A stretch of 64,000 bases of DNA from Tamarix chinensis (lineage: Eukaryota > Streptophyta > Magnoliopsida > Caryophyllales > Tamaricaceae), in assembly GCA_030549775.1 (NCBI GenBank), contig CM060174.1:55900444-55964443 (forward strand), written 5' to 3'. Position 1 is the first letter of the stretch. The number at the start of each line of letters is the position of its first letter. Shown piece by piece: positions 35,141-47,074 of this stretch. The notes under the pieces were generated by a model. It was not told where the DNA came from. It searched no databases and worked only from the letters and a program-made list of their open reading frames with translations. The position numbers were made by a program, and so were the translations under genes.

Positions 35141-35190
<50 letters not shown>
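35140..35190. repeat. TTA microsatellite
   Basis: An uninterrupted run of about 17 TTA units. Confidence 0.95.
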
Positions 35191-35192
<2 letters not shown>

Positions 35193-35199
35193 CCTTATT

Positions 35200-35640
35200 C
35201 CACAACATCCCCCTAGGCTATGATAGTTTTTTCTGTCATACACCCCATCCTTTAGGCACCTCCCACCATATCTTACCACCCACCTTTGATCCCCTCCACT
35301 ACTGTCACTACCTTCAGCTACTCCCTCTGTAGTAGCTCTAGCCTCTACACCACCCTATCCCGCAACTCTCATCACATCATCATCTCCCTCCCCATTGTAG
35401 CCCTTACCTTTATCTTACGCTCACCACCGTGCCCTAATGCCACCACTGTCACCCCTCCACCATATCCTTCCAGCACCAGCCACCACATTACCCTATCGCC
35501 CATCGATTAGAACCATCCAACCACCACCATCTCCACTCCAACCGTCACCTACACCACTTCCAACCTTACAACCCTCTCAGCCCTTCGTGCATAGCTCACG
35601 CTACATGCACAATGTGAGAATTTTCTCCACAAAGCTTTGT
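35200..35640. repeat. CT-rich block of solo LTR
   Basis: CCACC, CCTCC and CACTACC words dominate. Overlapping frames at 35286-35643 encode only Ser/Pro/Thr/His-rich strings and have no recognisable domain. It equals the pyrimidine block at 57480-58700. Confidence 0.65.
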
Positions 35641-36719
35641 TAAATATTTTTAAAATGTAATGATATTTTAGTAATTTTAGGAAAATAAATATTTTATTAT
35701 TAAAATTATTATTTTCTTCATTAAATATTAATTTGTTAATTTTTTAATTATTTTGTGGTACAAAAGTTGATTAGTGGGATCATGTAATATTTAGTAGGAT
35801 ACTGCTATTTTACGTTTTTGTGGAGATTAAGGTAACTTTTATAATCTCCTAAATTATTAAACATTGTGTGATATTACATTAATATTTTTATGTATAACTG
35901 AGTTAAGTATGATGCTCTAGGGTAATTTTTATACTCTCCTAAAATAGAAAATTTTGCGTGATAGCACATGAGACTTTTTGTCCGAAATATTTAAAGCATG
36001 ATTTATTATGTTATGATGATGTGTTTATTATAGTTATTATGGAAATCGATAAAAAGTGAATGTTATCATATGTAAAATATTCAATTACAAAAGTATGATA
36101 AACTGATTTTTATGATAATATATGACATGTACGTATAAAATGATATGATTACTATGCTTAGATATATTTATGGAATAATAATCGTGGATGTATCCCCTAG
36201 TGACATTTTGGTCATTTTACGTGTGGTATGATATTTATCCCAATAAGTATGTCCAATATGTATTATATGTTGTTGAGGAAAAGAATATGTGATCATGGAG
36301 GTATTAAATGTGCATGCTAGGGTTTTACATACAAAATCTTGAATAATGGTAAATTGGCCATTTGGCTTATCTATAATTTAACTACATGATAAATTAATTT
36401 TTCTTATTATATTTTACTCTTTTCATGACAAACCTATCAAAAAAATGGATTCAGTAATTAAAGAGGATGTTAATGTGGTAATTTTAACCTTAGGGAAAGT
36501 TCAGTAATTTTTGGCTTAATGTACCTAGATATGAAATATTGAGCCTAGGATGACCTTGATTATTATATGGTTGGGTTTACATGTTTATCAATTTTAAGAT
36601 CTACAAATTGAATGGGTTTTGTAATATGACCTCATATTGTCAACATTGAATAAGATACTAATCATTTAAAATGGAATATTACATGAGTCAGGACCGAGGA
36701 GTTAGGTCCGTTCCATTGT

Positions 36720-36912
36720 ACCATAATAGTGGCTCAAGTATGTTATCCCTAAGAGGTGCTTCAAACCATTCCATTTGTTTAAGAATAGTGGCTCATGTGC
36801 ATTTTTCCTTAAGAGGTGTTGGGTTCGTTCCATCGAATGATATTAGTGGCTCAAGTGTGTTGTCCCTAAAAGGTATTTTAGATCATTCCATTGGTTTAAG
36901 AATATTGGGGGT
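36720..36912. repeat. ~58-bp tandem repeat around AATAGTGGCTCAAGTGTGTT
   Basis: The word AATAGTGGCTCA (or TATTAGTGGCTCA, AATATTGGGGGT) occurs near 36725, 36784, 36842 and 36900 with AAGAGGTG and CATTCCATTGGTTTAAG between. It corresponds to the 64- and 56-bp arrays at 61107-61560 of the sister LTR. Confidence 0.8.
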
Positions 36913-36984
36913 CCATGAACTCAATGTAAATAAAATTAAAGATGATTATTATCAAATTTAAATAAGGGATTATTTCATTGGTAG

Positions 36985-37132
36985 GTAGAAACCTATGTGC
37001 CTACTTGTAGTTCGGTAGTAGCCTTTGTGACTACTTATGGTTTGGTAGCAGCCTTTGTGCCTACCTGTGATTCAGTAGCAACCTTTGTGCCTACTTGTGT
37101 TTTAGAAGCTGCTTTCGTGCCTACCTATGATT
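36985..37132. repeat. 30-bp tandem repeat, five units
   Basis: CCTTTGTGCCTACTTGTG-type units start at 36991, 37021, 37051, 37081 and 37111, exactly 30 bases apart, with few differences. Because 30 is a multiple of three the repeat is frame-neutral, but no open frame uses it. Confidence 0.95.
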
Positions 37133-37902
37133 TAATGAGTTGTTATTAATCTATGCTTGAAAGTATTGATAATAAGTTATGTGATATGTTGTTATTATCT
37201 TGTTTTTGGGTTGAGGTTGATTCTAATTATACTTTAAAGAGAATCTCTTGGATGTTTTATTGGTAAGTTTCACATTGTTGCAGATGAATAAGTATGAACA
37301 TTATATGGTTCTAATGGTATGTGCTCATATGAATGATTATCATATTCCAATTGATGCATATGCATTTCGATGTTTGATACCATGTATTATTGTGATGCAT
37401 TATTTTTGTTCCATGCTGAGTTTTCATTTTAGTTTAGTATAAATGGTTGCTCAGTACCATTGTACTAAAGGGTTCATTTTGTGGACCCCTACCTATTTAA
37501 CGGGAAGTGGTCTTTACAGGTCATATTCCAAGTTTAGTCGAAAGCTAGTGTTTTAGTTTGGGAGCCTAGGGTTATCCAGTATCATTTAGTATATTTTATT
37601 TTTGTTGTATTTTATGCTTGTGTCCCCTTGTCTCTCTTTCTTTTGAGTTTTTCAAATTGTTGATGTTGCTTTTATTTAACACAATAGTTATCTATTGTCT
37701 TCTCTATTATGTTTCTTGTAATTGTGGTATTACTTGTAAGCAGATTAATGATTTTAGCATAAGCACTTGATATGATTATGGTAGCTAGAGAAAAAGGGAC
37801 TTGCACTAAGTATGGCAGTAATATAATTTATTTTTATTATTTTAGCTTTCACGATTAAATCTTTAAAACAAAATTTTCAAGTCCAAAAAACTGGGTGTTA
37901 CA

Positions 37903-38879
37903 ACAGTAATTGGAGAAGGTTTGAGATGGCAGAAATGGTGAAGATTATTTATGCCAATGGAAATTATTTCTTCTATGATTGAGTAAATTAGTGAAAGTAA
38001 AAGCTCATCTTGGTTAAAGTGAAGGAAAGAGAAGAAAAATAATAGATTGAGGAACAAACCATAATTATAGTGTAAAACCACGGTCTATATCTTGAAATTT
38101 TTTTTAAAACTACTAGATTATATATTATTGTTATAGAATATAAATAATGTATATAGTCTTCCTCAAAATTTCCCCATTAGGAAATAGTAAATGCTGTAAT
38201 TTGTGTTTGTTGTCTATAAGTAAAAAGTGTTCTAGGTTAGAGTGAAGGAAGGAGAGAAAAAATGAATTAAGGTATAGACAATGATTTTACACTATAACCA
38301 TCAACTATACCCCCAAAAAAATACCACTAGATCATAGATGACTATTTTAGGATATAATCGTCATCTATAGTATTCCTCAAAAACAACCCTTTAGGAGATA
38401 TTATATACGATTGTTATAATTTTATAACCACCATCTATAGTGCCCCTATTTTGTTTTTATCTAGGTTAAGTTTTTACTAGATGGGTTATACCTAGTTGGT
38501 CTTGTCTTAAACAGTGATATATAATATGTTTTTTATTTATGTTTTTATAGTTGTGAGGTTGTATATCATATATATTTTCCCTATATCTACTTAGGCATGT
38601 GCAACAATAAATTTTTTGACATTCGATTTTTAAGAATCTAAACACAAGATCTTAGATGGATTTTCCATGTGGGGGAAGTGGATTTTGAAGGATATAAGGA
38701 TTGGTGGAGGATGAGGACAATGATAAAGGTGGGGATGGAGGTGGTGATGGTAATGTGGTTACTGAATGTGAACATTAAACAAAAAATTAGACATTCACAA
38801 ACACTAGTAAGAACTCTTACATGGTTGAAAATCAAGATGGCTTAGTAACTTAAGATCATTGAATGGAGTGAAAAGAGGA
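37903..38879. repeat. Flanking sequence with diverged ~220-bp tandem duplication
   Basis: AGTGAAGGAA(A/G)GAGA, CTACTAGAT(C/T)ATA, CTTCCTCAAAA and TTAGGA(A/G)ATA words occur in the same order at about 38019-38190 and 38242-38405, about 216-223 bases apart. Within each unit TATAACCATCAACTATA-like words recur, reminiscent of CACTA subterminal repeats. No frame longer than noise is seen. Confidence 0.6.
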
Positions 38880-38894
38880 CACTACAAGAAAAAG

Positions 38895-39670
38895 GTCAAA
38901 CACCGATGGTTTTAATACTGACGAAATATAATCATTGGTATTAAGCTGTAACACTGACGATTTATCATCGGTATTAAAATTGGCAATTAAAATATTGTAA
39001 CTAAAAAAAAGGCTAGAAAATTCTTAATACCCATGATACAAATCATCGGTATTAAGTGTCGCCAAATTTTTCCTTCCAAAAATTTATTAAAATGTGAGGA
39101 AAATAATGTTGACTATTTATTTCTTAATACCGATGATATTATCATCGGCAATAATAAATATTTTCATTGAAATTCCATGGTGGGAAAATTTCCCCCAAAT
39201 TTTTTTTATTAAAGTGAAAATCGTATTACCAACGATATAGGAAAAATTAGTCAGTTGCTATAGGAGGAAAATGTACCTCCAAGGAGTGGGTAATAATGAT
39301 TATTGATGATTTGGTTCTTAATACCAATGATTTATCGTCAGTAATAGAAAAAAATTGTCAGCTGATATAGAAGGGAAATATACGACCAAGGAATTGGTAA
39401 TAATTAAATCTTTAATAACGAAGATTCGGTCCTTAATACCAATGATTTATCGTGGGTAATAGAAAAAAAAAATTTCCTGCATTCTTAGGCAACAACATCG
39501 TTTAAATTTCTATCTCCTAATACCGACAATAAATTATGGGTATTAAGAGCATTATATTTTTTAGGTAACAAAAATGATGTCATCCTACTTAATTGTACTT
39601 TAGTACCGATGATTAATTTCTTAATACCAATGATTAAAAATTGCAATATTAAGAAACGGATATATACCAC
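38895..39670. repeat. CACTA 1 left subterminal repeats
   Basis: More than fifteen copies of the core ACCGATGATTTATCATCGGTATTA or half-units of it occur in both orientations, often as small palindromes. In En/Spm-type elements such arrays bind the element's own DNA-binding protein. The frame at 39485-39691 is repeat sequence. Confidence 0.85.
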
Positions 39671-40433
39671 ATGTGAGCCATAGTTCTTCATTCATCGTTA
39701 ACTTTTTCCACTTTCTTCTTCTTCTCTGTCTACCCGTGATGCCATCCCTTAAATTTTCTCTTAATCTTCATCAATTTTTGTGTGTGTGTTTTTGTTTGTT
39801 TTTTTTTAACATTTGAAGGTTTTTATGCTTATAATATATTATCCTTAAGTATTATTAGGTTTAAAAATTGATAATAATAGTTTGTTATATGTGTTTTGTA
39901 GCCCAACGCCGGAGCACCACTGGCTCTGCCACCTCGCCACCTCCTCGCCACTGCCTGCCAAGCCACCCTACAACATTAATTTGGTATATTTATTAATTAT
40001 TTGTTTTGATTTATGGTAATATTTGGTATATTAATTAAATTGAAGTAATGTTGAATTATTGTTATTGTAGTTAGGGTTTGATTGGCTTATTAGATTCTTG
40101 TGTTTTAACTTTGTAGAATTGATTTAATAGATTTTATATAATTGGGTTATTAGATTATTATAGTTAGATTATGTTTATAATTAGATTATATATTGTCATT
40201 TGATGTTATTCTGTATGTTATATTAGAAAAAGTATTAGTATATTTTAGTTTATGGCCGGTAATTAATACATACTTTAATATCTTAGTATGTGTATATGTT
40301 TTTAGTAGCAACATAATAATAGGTTTTTTAAATTTGTGATATGTAATTTTTTTGCGAGCTTGTTAGATTTAATTAATATTTTTTATTAAAAAAGAGGATT
40401 AGAGATAAATAGTTAGAAAAATTAATTTATTTT

Positions 40434-41070
40434 TTATTGTATAATAATAATAATAATTAATGGTAAGCTTCAACCTAGGTATTAAAAAAATTAATAATCG
40501 AAGGGAATAATTAATTATTAATAAAAATAAAATGAAATTTTAGAGATAAATACTTCCAAAAAAATATGAAAATAAAAAAATGTTCTTGAACTTAGATGAT
40601 AATTGATAATTAATAATTAATACTGACGACTCTATGAAAAATGTCTAACACCGACGATTTTAATACTGATGAAACCTAATCATTAGTATTAAGCCATAAC
40701 ACCGATGATTTGTCGTCGGTATTAGAATAGGCAATGAAAAAAATTGTAACTAAAAAAAGGCTGGAAAATTCTTAATAGTGATGATACATATTGTCAGTGT
40801 TTACTGGCTCCAAATTCCCCACCCCACCCCCAAAATTATTAAAATGTCATGAAAATAAAACCGATTATTTATTTCTTAATACCGACAATTTATTGTATAA
40901 TAATAATAATTAACGGTAAGCTTCAACCTAGCTATTAAAAAAAATTAATAATTGAAGAGAATAATTAATAATTAATAAAAAAAATAAAATTTTAGAGATA
41001 AATAATTCAAAAAAAATGAAAATAAAAAAATGTTCTTGAACTTAGATGATAATTAATAATTAATAATCTC
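40434..41070. repeat. ~450-bp direct duplication inside CACTA 1
   Basis: TTATTGTATAATAATAAT...GGTAAGCTTCAACCTA through TGTTCTTGAACTTAGATGATAATT occurs at 40434-40620 and again at 40890-41070, about 450-456 bases apart. Between the two lies a partial copy (about 40640-40880) of the left subterminal region 38890-39130, so an inner subterminal array now stands just before the transposase gene. Confidence 0.9.
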
Positions 41071-41340
41071 TAATAACTTTAAACAAAAATAAAAAAATTC
41101 TTGACATTAGATGAAAATAAATTAATTAATGATTTAAAAAAACTAAAATCTTTGATAATTTTTTTTTAATTTTATATAATTGAACCCATGTGAAATCAAA
41201 ATAAGTAAAATAAAGAAAATGTTAACTTAAAATAAGGGTACAAGTTTTATTTTGATTTCATGCCATTTTTGTAGGTTCTAAATTTAATTATTGATAAGAT
41301 AAGTGAAAGTTATTTATTTGAAAAAAATTTAACATATACG

Positions 41341-41930
41341 ATGACCATCGATAATAGTTGGACGAGGTTATGGAATCGTAGTTCTAACGAGTTTTGGAAT
41401 GGGCTTCAAGCGTTTATTGAAATGGCAAAAAATTATCTAAATTTGGATGGTTTTATTTATTGTCCTTGTAATAATTATAACAATTATATTTGGCACCCTC
41501 CTAGTATAATTGAAAGTCACATACTATGCTTTGGGTTTATGCCGACACATGAGAAATGGGTATAGCACGGTGAAACAGAGTCAATGTTAATTAAGAAGGA
41601 GAGAGGGGATTAGATGACACATATTTTGGGTGATTTTTTAGGTGGTATTCTTAATCCTCATACATATTACATCGATGATAATGAACCCTTAGGTAGTTAT
41701 GTGGGGAATGATAGGGATGAATATTATGAAGAATTATTTGAGGAGATAGAGACCGAATTATATCCCGGATGCAAGAATTTCTCTTCTCTCAACTTTTTAG
41801 TAAAGTTGATGCATCATAAGGTGTTGAACAAATGGAGTAATAAGTCATTTAATGGACCATTAAATTTGTTGAAAGAACCTCTTCCGGAGGAAAATAAGTT
41901 TCCCCGATCACATTACGATGTTAAAAAGAT
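41341..41930 (+). pseudogene. CACTA 1 TNP2-type transposase, N-terminal part
   Basis: The start at 41341 gives 74 codons, with WNGLQAFIEMAKNYLNLDGF and CPCNNYNNY, the Cys-rich N-terminal segment of TNP2 proteins (..C.C..C.N...). A TAG for Gln at 41566 interrupts it. The frame continues past the ATG at 41614 with GYYPGC-like ..ETELYPGCKNFSSLNFLVKL and FNGPLNLLKEPLPEENKFPRSHYDVKKI, up to the point where CACTA 2 enters at 41931. TNP2 proteins cut and join the element ends. Confidence 0.88.
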
Positions 41931-42199
41931 CACTACAAAATAATTGACTTTTGCCAACAGAAACTTAGGCACAGATACTTTTTCTGTTGGTAAAAGTAAC
42001 TAATACCAACAGATAATTTTCTGTAGGCAATAATGTAGTTTTTCCCACAGAATTTTTTTATCTGTTGGTATTAATATGTTATGCCAACAGATCTTTTACC
42101 ATCACTTATATCTGTGGTTATTAGTAGTATTATACCAACAGAACTAATACCCACTTTTACATCTGTTGGTATTAGTATTTATGAAATTCAACAATAATA

Positions 42200-42860
42200 T
42201 TTATTTTTATATAATTTTAATAATGATTAATTCTAGTCTTTTTAATAATAATAATAATAATAAATAAGTCATTAGTCATTATTAGAAATAATAGTTTACA
42301 TATATTATTATTAAATATTATTTTATTTCTAATTTTTAATATTAATATTGTTGATAATGGTGTCTTTTAACAATTATAATGAAATAATATATATTATATC
42401 TACTACGATTTACTATTAAATTAATTTATTATTAAATACTACCAATTATCATTCAAATATATATTATCTTAAAAATAATAAATATTATCAATAATCATTC
42501 ACATTATTAATAATTATTCATATTAGATACTATTATTAATTTATTTAATTATGATTCATATTATTCTTATTAATATAATTCTTTATTAATAATTACTAAG
42601 AATAATTATTTTAGGACATTATTATTATTATTATTATTTTAAAAAAATATTATTACTAATTGTTGGAAATTATGATTAATATTTATATTATTCATATTTG
42701 TATTTATTTCCCATTATTAATTATTTTTTAATAATAATTATTATTTTATTATAAATTATGATTAATATTATCTTAATAATAAATTATAAAATATTAATTT
42801 CGATTAAATTTAATATATTTAAAATTATAGTTTTGACATAAATTCTTTTAAATAATTGAA
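42200..42860. repeat. AT-rich low-complexity stretch in CACTA 2
   Basis: Almost pure A/T with AATAAT, ATTATT and TATTAAT words; no element end, frame or gene seen. Confidence 0.8.
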
Positions 42861-42885
42861 AAAAAAAAAACAAAAAACAAAAACT

Positions 42886-43280
42886 CTGCTCCCCGCCCCT
42901 TATTCCATTTCCCGCTGCTCCCCGCCCCTTATTTCCTTTCCCGTTTGTTTCTCGACAACATTACCTCATTCTTCTGTCTCGAGTCTCGACGCCTCTGCCT
43001 CCCAACTTGGTTCCTGTGGTTCGTTGTCGAGCGACCGTCCACACCAACTCGCCGCCGCTCGACCGTGCCGCCACATCTCCCGGTCGTCGCACACGGCTGC
43101 ATGAGGGGAGCAGCAGCAGCGGAACAGCAGCAGTGGAAGGGCAGCAGCGGTGCAGCAGCAGGGCAAGAAGGCTGCAACGGCGCGCCACCGGCCGGACATC
43201 TCCACCGTCTGTAGGCCACCAGCGACTACTCCTCTCCCACCGACGAAGCTCCGCCGCCCTTTACCTGCATTGATTTGGCT
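42886..43280. other. GC-rich block in CACTA 2, possible captured exon
   Basis: A sharp change to GC-rich sequence inside an element that is otherwise mostly A/T. It starts with a 29-bp tandem pair (CTGCTCCCCGCCCCTTATT at 42887 and 42916). Frames stay open on both strands (for example 42945-43214 and 43007-43273 plus, 42929-43219 minus), which is what GC-rich sequence gives by chance, and none has a domain I know. A run of CAGCAGCAGCGG (about 43108-43165) adds simple sequence. After it comes CGAAACCCTAATTTTTTG and AT-rich intron-like DNA. It could be a captured first exon plus intron, or an old leader of the element. Confidence 0.45.
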
Positions 43281-44108
43281 TATTTCGTTTGGTATAATTT
43301 CCCGAAACCCTAATTTTTTGTTTTGATTAATTATGAAACAATGTGCTTTAATTAAGCTAAATTAGTTATTTAATTAAGTATATATGCATTGTATGATTGA
43401 ATTGAATATGCTAATTATGTGATATATGTTGATTTCTGGAATTTGTGATTATTGACCCGGTTATGTCCGGATATGTTGTATTCGGTCGATTAAGCTATTT
43501 GGGATAATTTAATTATACATTATACTTTAAAATATACTTAATTTCGTATTGGAATTGTCAATTTAAGAAAAATGTGTGAAATTATTCAGAATTTGATTTT
43601 TAGGTCAAATCCTTGCGGATTTAAATTGAATTATATAATTGAGTTATTTTATTAAATTGATTATACATTTTTTAATAGAATATGTTTAATTTCATTTCGG
43701 AACCGTCAATTTAAATATTTTGGCAAGATTTGACCGAATTTATAGTACGGACTCAAAAACGCTTATTATGTTAAATTGGGTATTCTTTATATTTTTTTTA
43801 ATCTATTGAGTATATAATATGTTATAAAATAGGTCATATTACATTTCAAAACATTTAATTTAAATAAGTTAATAAAATTTGTCTGAGTTGTATTTTTTGT
43901 CCTAAAACCCTAACTTTCAAATAATATTATGTAAATTATCATTTGTATAGTTTATTCTAAAATTGATTTTATAGAATTATTTAAAATGACCTTAATTGTA
44001 TTTTAACACGTTCAATTTGGATTAATTGGTTTGAATGATTTGGATTTGTATTTTGGACTTTAAAACCCTAATTTTTGGGAATAGATTTTGAAATCAATTA
44101 AATTGAGT

Positions 44109-44196
44109 TGTAAAACATGAATACAATACAAGTGATAAATGGAGATGACTGTTGTAAAACATGAATAGAATGCAAGTGATAGATGAAGATGACCGT
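44109..44196. repeat. 44-bp tandem duplication in CACTA 2
   Basis: TGTAAAACATGAATACAATA... at 44109 is repeated at 44153 with a few single-base differences. Confidence 0.9.
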
Positions 44197-44734
44197 TGTA
44201 TGCAACTATGGAAAAATATCACAAACTAGTTTTTTTTTTCAGAAAACACCACAACTAAATTTGGTCAAATATAATAACAACTAAACTAAAACAAGAAGGT
44301 AATTTTGGTGAAATATAAATACAACTATATTAAAATATAAGCATAATCATGGTAAAATATTACAACTAACTTTGGTTAAATATAACTATATAATTATTAG
44401 CAAATGGGAAACAACTATAGTAATGATGGTGAAACAATTGTAATAATGTAAAACATCAATATTAATAATGGAAAAATATTAATAGTAATAGTAGTGAAAC
44501 TTTAATGGTAATAATGGTCAAACATCAATGCTAAAAATGGGAAATTATTAGTTTAATGGTAATAATGGTCAAACTTTAATTTTTTTGTTACTACAGGTGG
44601 ATATTGGATATTTGATATTTTGTACGTTTTGGCCGATACAGGTTTTAACTATACATATATATATATACACACACAAACACACACATACAGGGTTAATATG
44701 TATATCCAACAATATGTATATGTTGGTAATAAGT

Positions 44735-44975
44735 TTTAGTAACAGATATAATATTGTGTTTAATACTTTTACACATAGATATAATTGTGTGGTTATTTCT
44801 TTTTAACACATATATAATTTTGTGCCTAATACTGCTAGTCACAGATATTATTTTGTGGGTAATAGTTTTAGTTACAGATATTATTTTGTGGGTAATACTT
44901 TTAGTCACAGATATTATTTTGTGGTTAATACTTTTACTCACAGATATAAGTGTGGGCATAAGTTTTACTAACAGA
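44735..44975. repeat. 33-bp subterminal tandem repeat of CACTA 2
   Basis: Units CACAGATATTATTTTGTGG follow at 44840, 44873, 44906 and 44939, exactly 33 apart, with older units before. The even period leaves frames open on both strands (44693-44998 minus, 44754-44978 plus), giving repeated HKIISVTKSI or TDIILWVILLV peptides. These are artefacts of the period. Confidence 0.9.
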
Positions 44976-45169
44976 TAAATATCTGTGGGCATTATCAATT
45001 ATTCCCAACAGATGATACATATCTGTGGGTAAAACTTTTAAGCACAGAGTTTTTACCCACAGTTTTGTCACAAAAAAATATCTGTTGGTAAAAGCTTTTA
45101 CCAACAGAAAAATAGCTTTTACCCACAGATAAGGCCCTGTTGGCACAAATCATTTATTTTGTAGTGGAT

Positions 45170-46660
45170 GATGAGTAAGTTAGGTTTAGGGTATGAATTG
45201 ATTCATGTATGCAGGTTTGATTGTGCAATCTTTTGGAAAGAAAATGTTGAAAGAAATAGTGGTCCAATATATGGGACCTCTCAATGGGTTGACGAAGGTA
45301 CAAAGGGAAAAAATACCTCATAAAGTATTGTGGTACTTTCCACTGACACCAAGATTGAAGAGGTTGTATGCTTTACCGACACACAACTAAAGATATGATA
45401 TGGCATTTAATTGGGCGTTCTAGGGAGCTAGGGGTGCTACAACATCCTGTTGATGGACAAGCATAGAAGGATTTTGATTTGAAGCATTCAATTTTTTCCA
45501 TTGATCCTCAAAATGCTAGTTTGGGGTTAGCATTTGATGGATTTAACCTGTTTGGCATGGGAAACAACTATAGCATATGGCCGGTAATTATGACTACCTA
45601 TAACTTACCCCCATGGAAATGCCTGAAAGACCCATTTTTTATGTTGACTTTATTAATCTTTAGTTGTCATGGACCTTCGATGGATATTGATGTGTTTCTT
45701 AAACCGTTGATTGATGAATTGAAAGATTTGTGGGCAGGAGTAGATACACGAGATGTTCTTGATAATCAAGTGTTTAAAATGTATGCAGCGTTGCTATGGA
45801 CTATTAATAATTTTCCCACTCAATCATATCTCTTAGAATGGACCGGGAAAGGATATCTTGCGTGCCCTAATTACAATAAAGGAACTCCATCTGTTAGATT
45901 GAGAGGTAAGAAGGGATATATTGGACATAGACAATTTCTTCCAAATAATCATCTAATGTGGAAAAGCAAATCATTTAATGGTAAGGTTGAGAAAATATGT
46001 CCTCAAAAGTTTTTGCTTGCCGATATCTTAATGTAGTTAAGTTACATATAATATCACCCATTTGGGAAATATTGTGGCAAGACAAAGAGAAAAGTTAATG
46101 AATTGAAATGGAAGAAGAAAAATATCTTTTATAAGCTTCCATATTGGTCTACACTTATGCTAAAACATAATTTAGATGTCATGCATTTCGAGAAGAATGC
46201 TTATTCTAATTTGGTCGAGACTTTACTTGGTACTGCTGATTCAAAGGACACTGATAATGGGAGACACAACTTAGCAACTATGAACATTAGGCACAAGCTG
46301 CATCTTTATTACGATGAAAATACGTTAATGAAACCTCCTGTTGTACACTTTCATCACATAATAAAACAACATTCCTTAACTTTTATGGGATACGAAGTTT
46401 CCTAATGGTTTTGCTGGTAATTTGAGGAAGAATGTTCTTGATACTAGATTGAACGGGTTGAAGTCACATGACCATCATATCATAATGCAACATCTGTTAC
46501 TACTAGGTGTGTGTTCTTTCTTAAACAAGTAAATTAGTGACACCATTATCGAGCTAAGTAACTTCTTTACTTAGATATGTGTTAGGAAGCTTCACATGGT
46601 GGATTTGGAGAAAGTAGAAGAGCATATTGTTCTTAGATGATGGCAAAAGTTGTATAGAAA
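45170..46660 (+). pseudogene. CACTA 1 TNP2-type transposase, central and C-terminal part (Transposase_21-like)
   Basis: The frame broken at 41930 resumes directly after the GAT duplication with MMSKLGLGYELIHVC. A frameshift follows, then IPHKVLWYFPLTPRLKRLY (45312-45370). The long open piece 45479-46036 carries DPQNASLGLAFDGFNLFG, YSIWPVIMTTYNLPPW, LLIFSCHGPSMDIDVFLKPL, ALLWTINNFPTQSYLLEW and HRQFLPNNH, the classic core of plant TNP2 transposases. The next piece, 46103-46405, has LPYWSTLMLKHNLDVMHFEK and NLVETLLGT. Past 46410 only fragments (CVFFLKQ, HMVDLEKVEEHI) remain, so a few hundred bases of the usual C-terminus are probably deleted. Confidence 0.92.
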
Positions 46661-46942
46661 GTCAATCATCACAACATTTGGGACTTAGATGATGATGCTT
46701 TTGACAATATACATTTGGTAGATGATGTTGAATCGAGTGACATTGACTTCAATGTTGATCTTAGAGATCTTGATAGCTTTAATATTGTACATGTTGGTGG
46801 TAATAATGTTGCAGTCGACAGTGGTAATGAAGATGACATAAGAGACTTCATTGTTGAAAATGGAAATGTAGAACAAGAATTTTTAGACGGAGATAGTGAA
46901 GGAGAATTTATTGATAGCGATAACATTTACGATTCTAATTAG
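46660..46942 (+). pseudogene. CACTA 1 transposase acidic C-terminal tail
   Basis: An open frame reads WDLDDDAFDNIHLVDDVE and continues with about a third Asp and Glu to SDNIYDSN before TAG at 46940. It follows the truncated TNP2 in the same direction. An acidic tail ends many TNP2-like proteins, so it is probably the same gene's last exon. The frames on the other strand are shadows. Confidence 0.6.
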
Positions 46943-47074
46943 TAATTGTTTAATAAGTTGAGTTTTTGTTCTAACATTTATCATTCCATTCAATGTTATG
47001 CACTTTGTCTATTTATGTGTATCATCATAATGTATATTTTCTATATATTAAAATATTTGATAGTTTTTATAGTT

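Larger units (their letters stand above)
34655..37902 (+). mobile_element. Solo LTR, large Tekay-like family, forward orientation
   Basis: It begins TGTAATACCC and ends CTGGGTGTTACA. It shows the family layout: AT-rich start with TCGA-centred motifs, TTA microsatellite, CT-rich block (35200-35640), then tandem repeats of 58 and 30 bases, then AGTACCATTGTACT and GGACCCCTACC near the end, and CACTAAGTATGGCAGTAATA before the terminus. No internal domain is present. Flanks TATAA and ACAGT do not match, so one border was rearranged. Confidence 0.78.
41931..45166. mobile_element. CACTA transposon 2, nested in CACTA 1 transposase, TSD GAT
   Basis: The ends CACTACAAAATAATTGACTT and, reversed, CACTACAAAATAAATGATTT share 13 bases, and GAT flanks both sides (41928-41930, 45167-45169). 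Subterminal arrays differ from those of CACTA 1: CCAACAGA/TCTGTTGGTA and CACAGATA/TCTGTGGGTAAAA words at 41950-42180 and 44690-45160. No transposase is present. The interior is an AT-rich stretch, a GC-rich block (42886-43280) and more AT-rich sequence, so it is non-autonomous. Confidence 0.93.

Noticed and set aside
42929..43273. Genuine host gene in the GC-rich block
   Set aside because: Frames open on both strands, no domain, CAG-rich simple sequence; kept only as a possible captured fragment.
44693..44998. Periodic 101-residue protein with repeated ISVTKSI words, and its opposite-strand partner
   Set aside because: The 33-bp subterminal array of CACTA 2 keeps frames open on both strands; it is not a protein repeat family.
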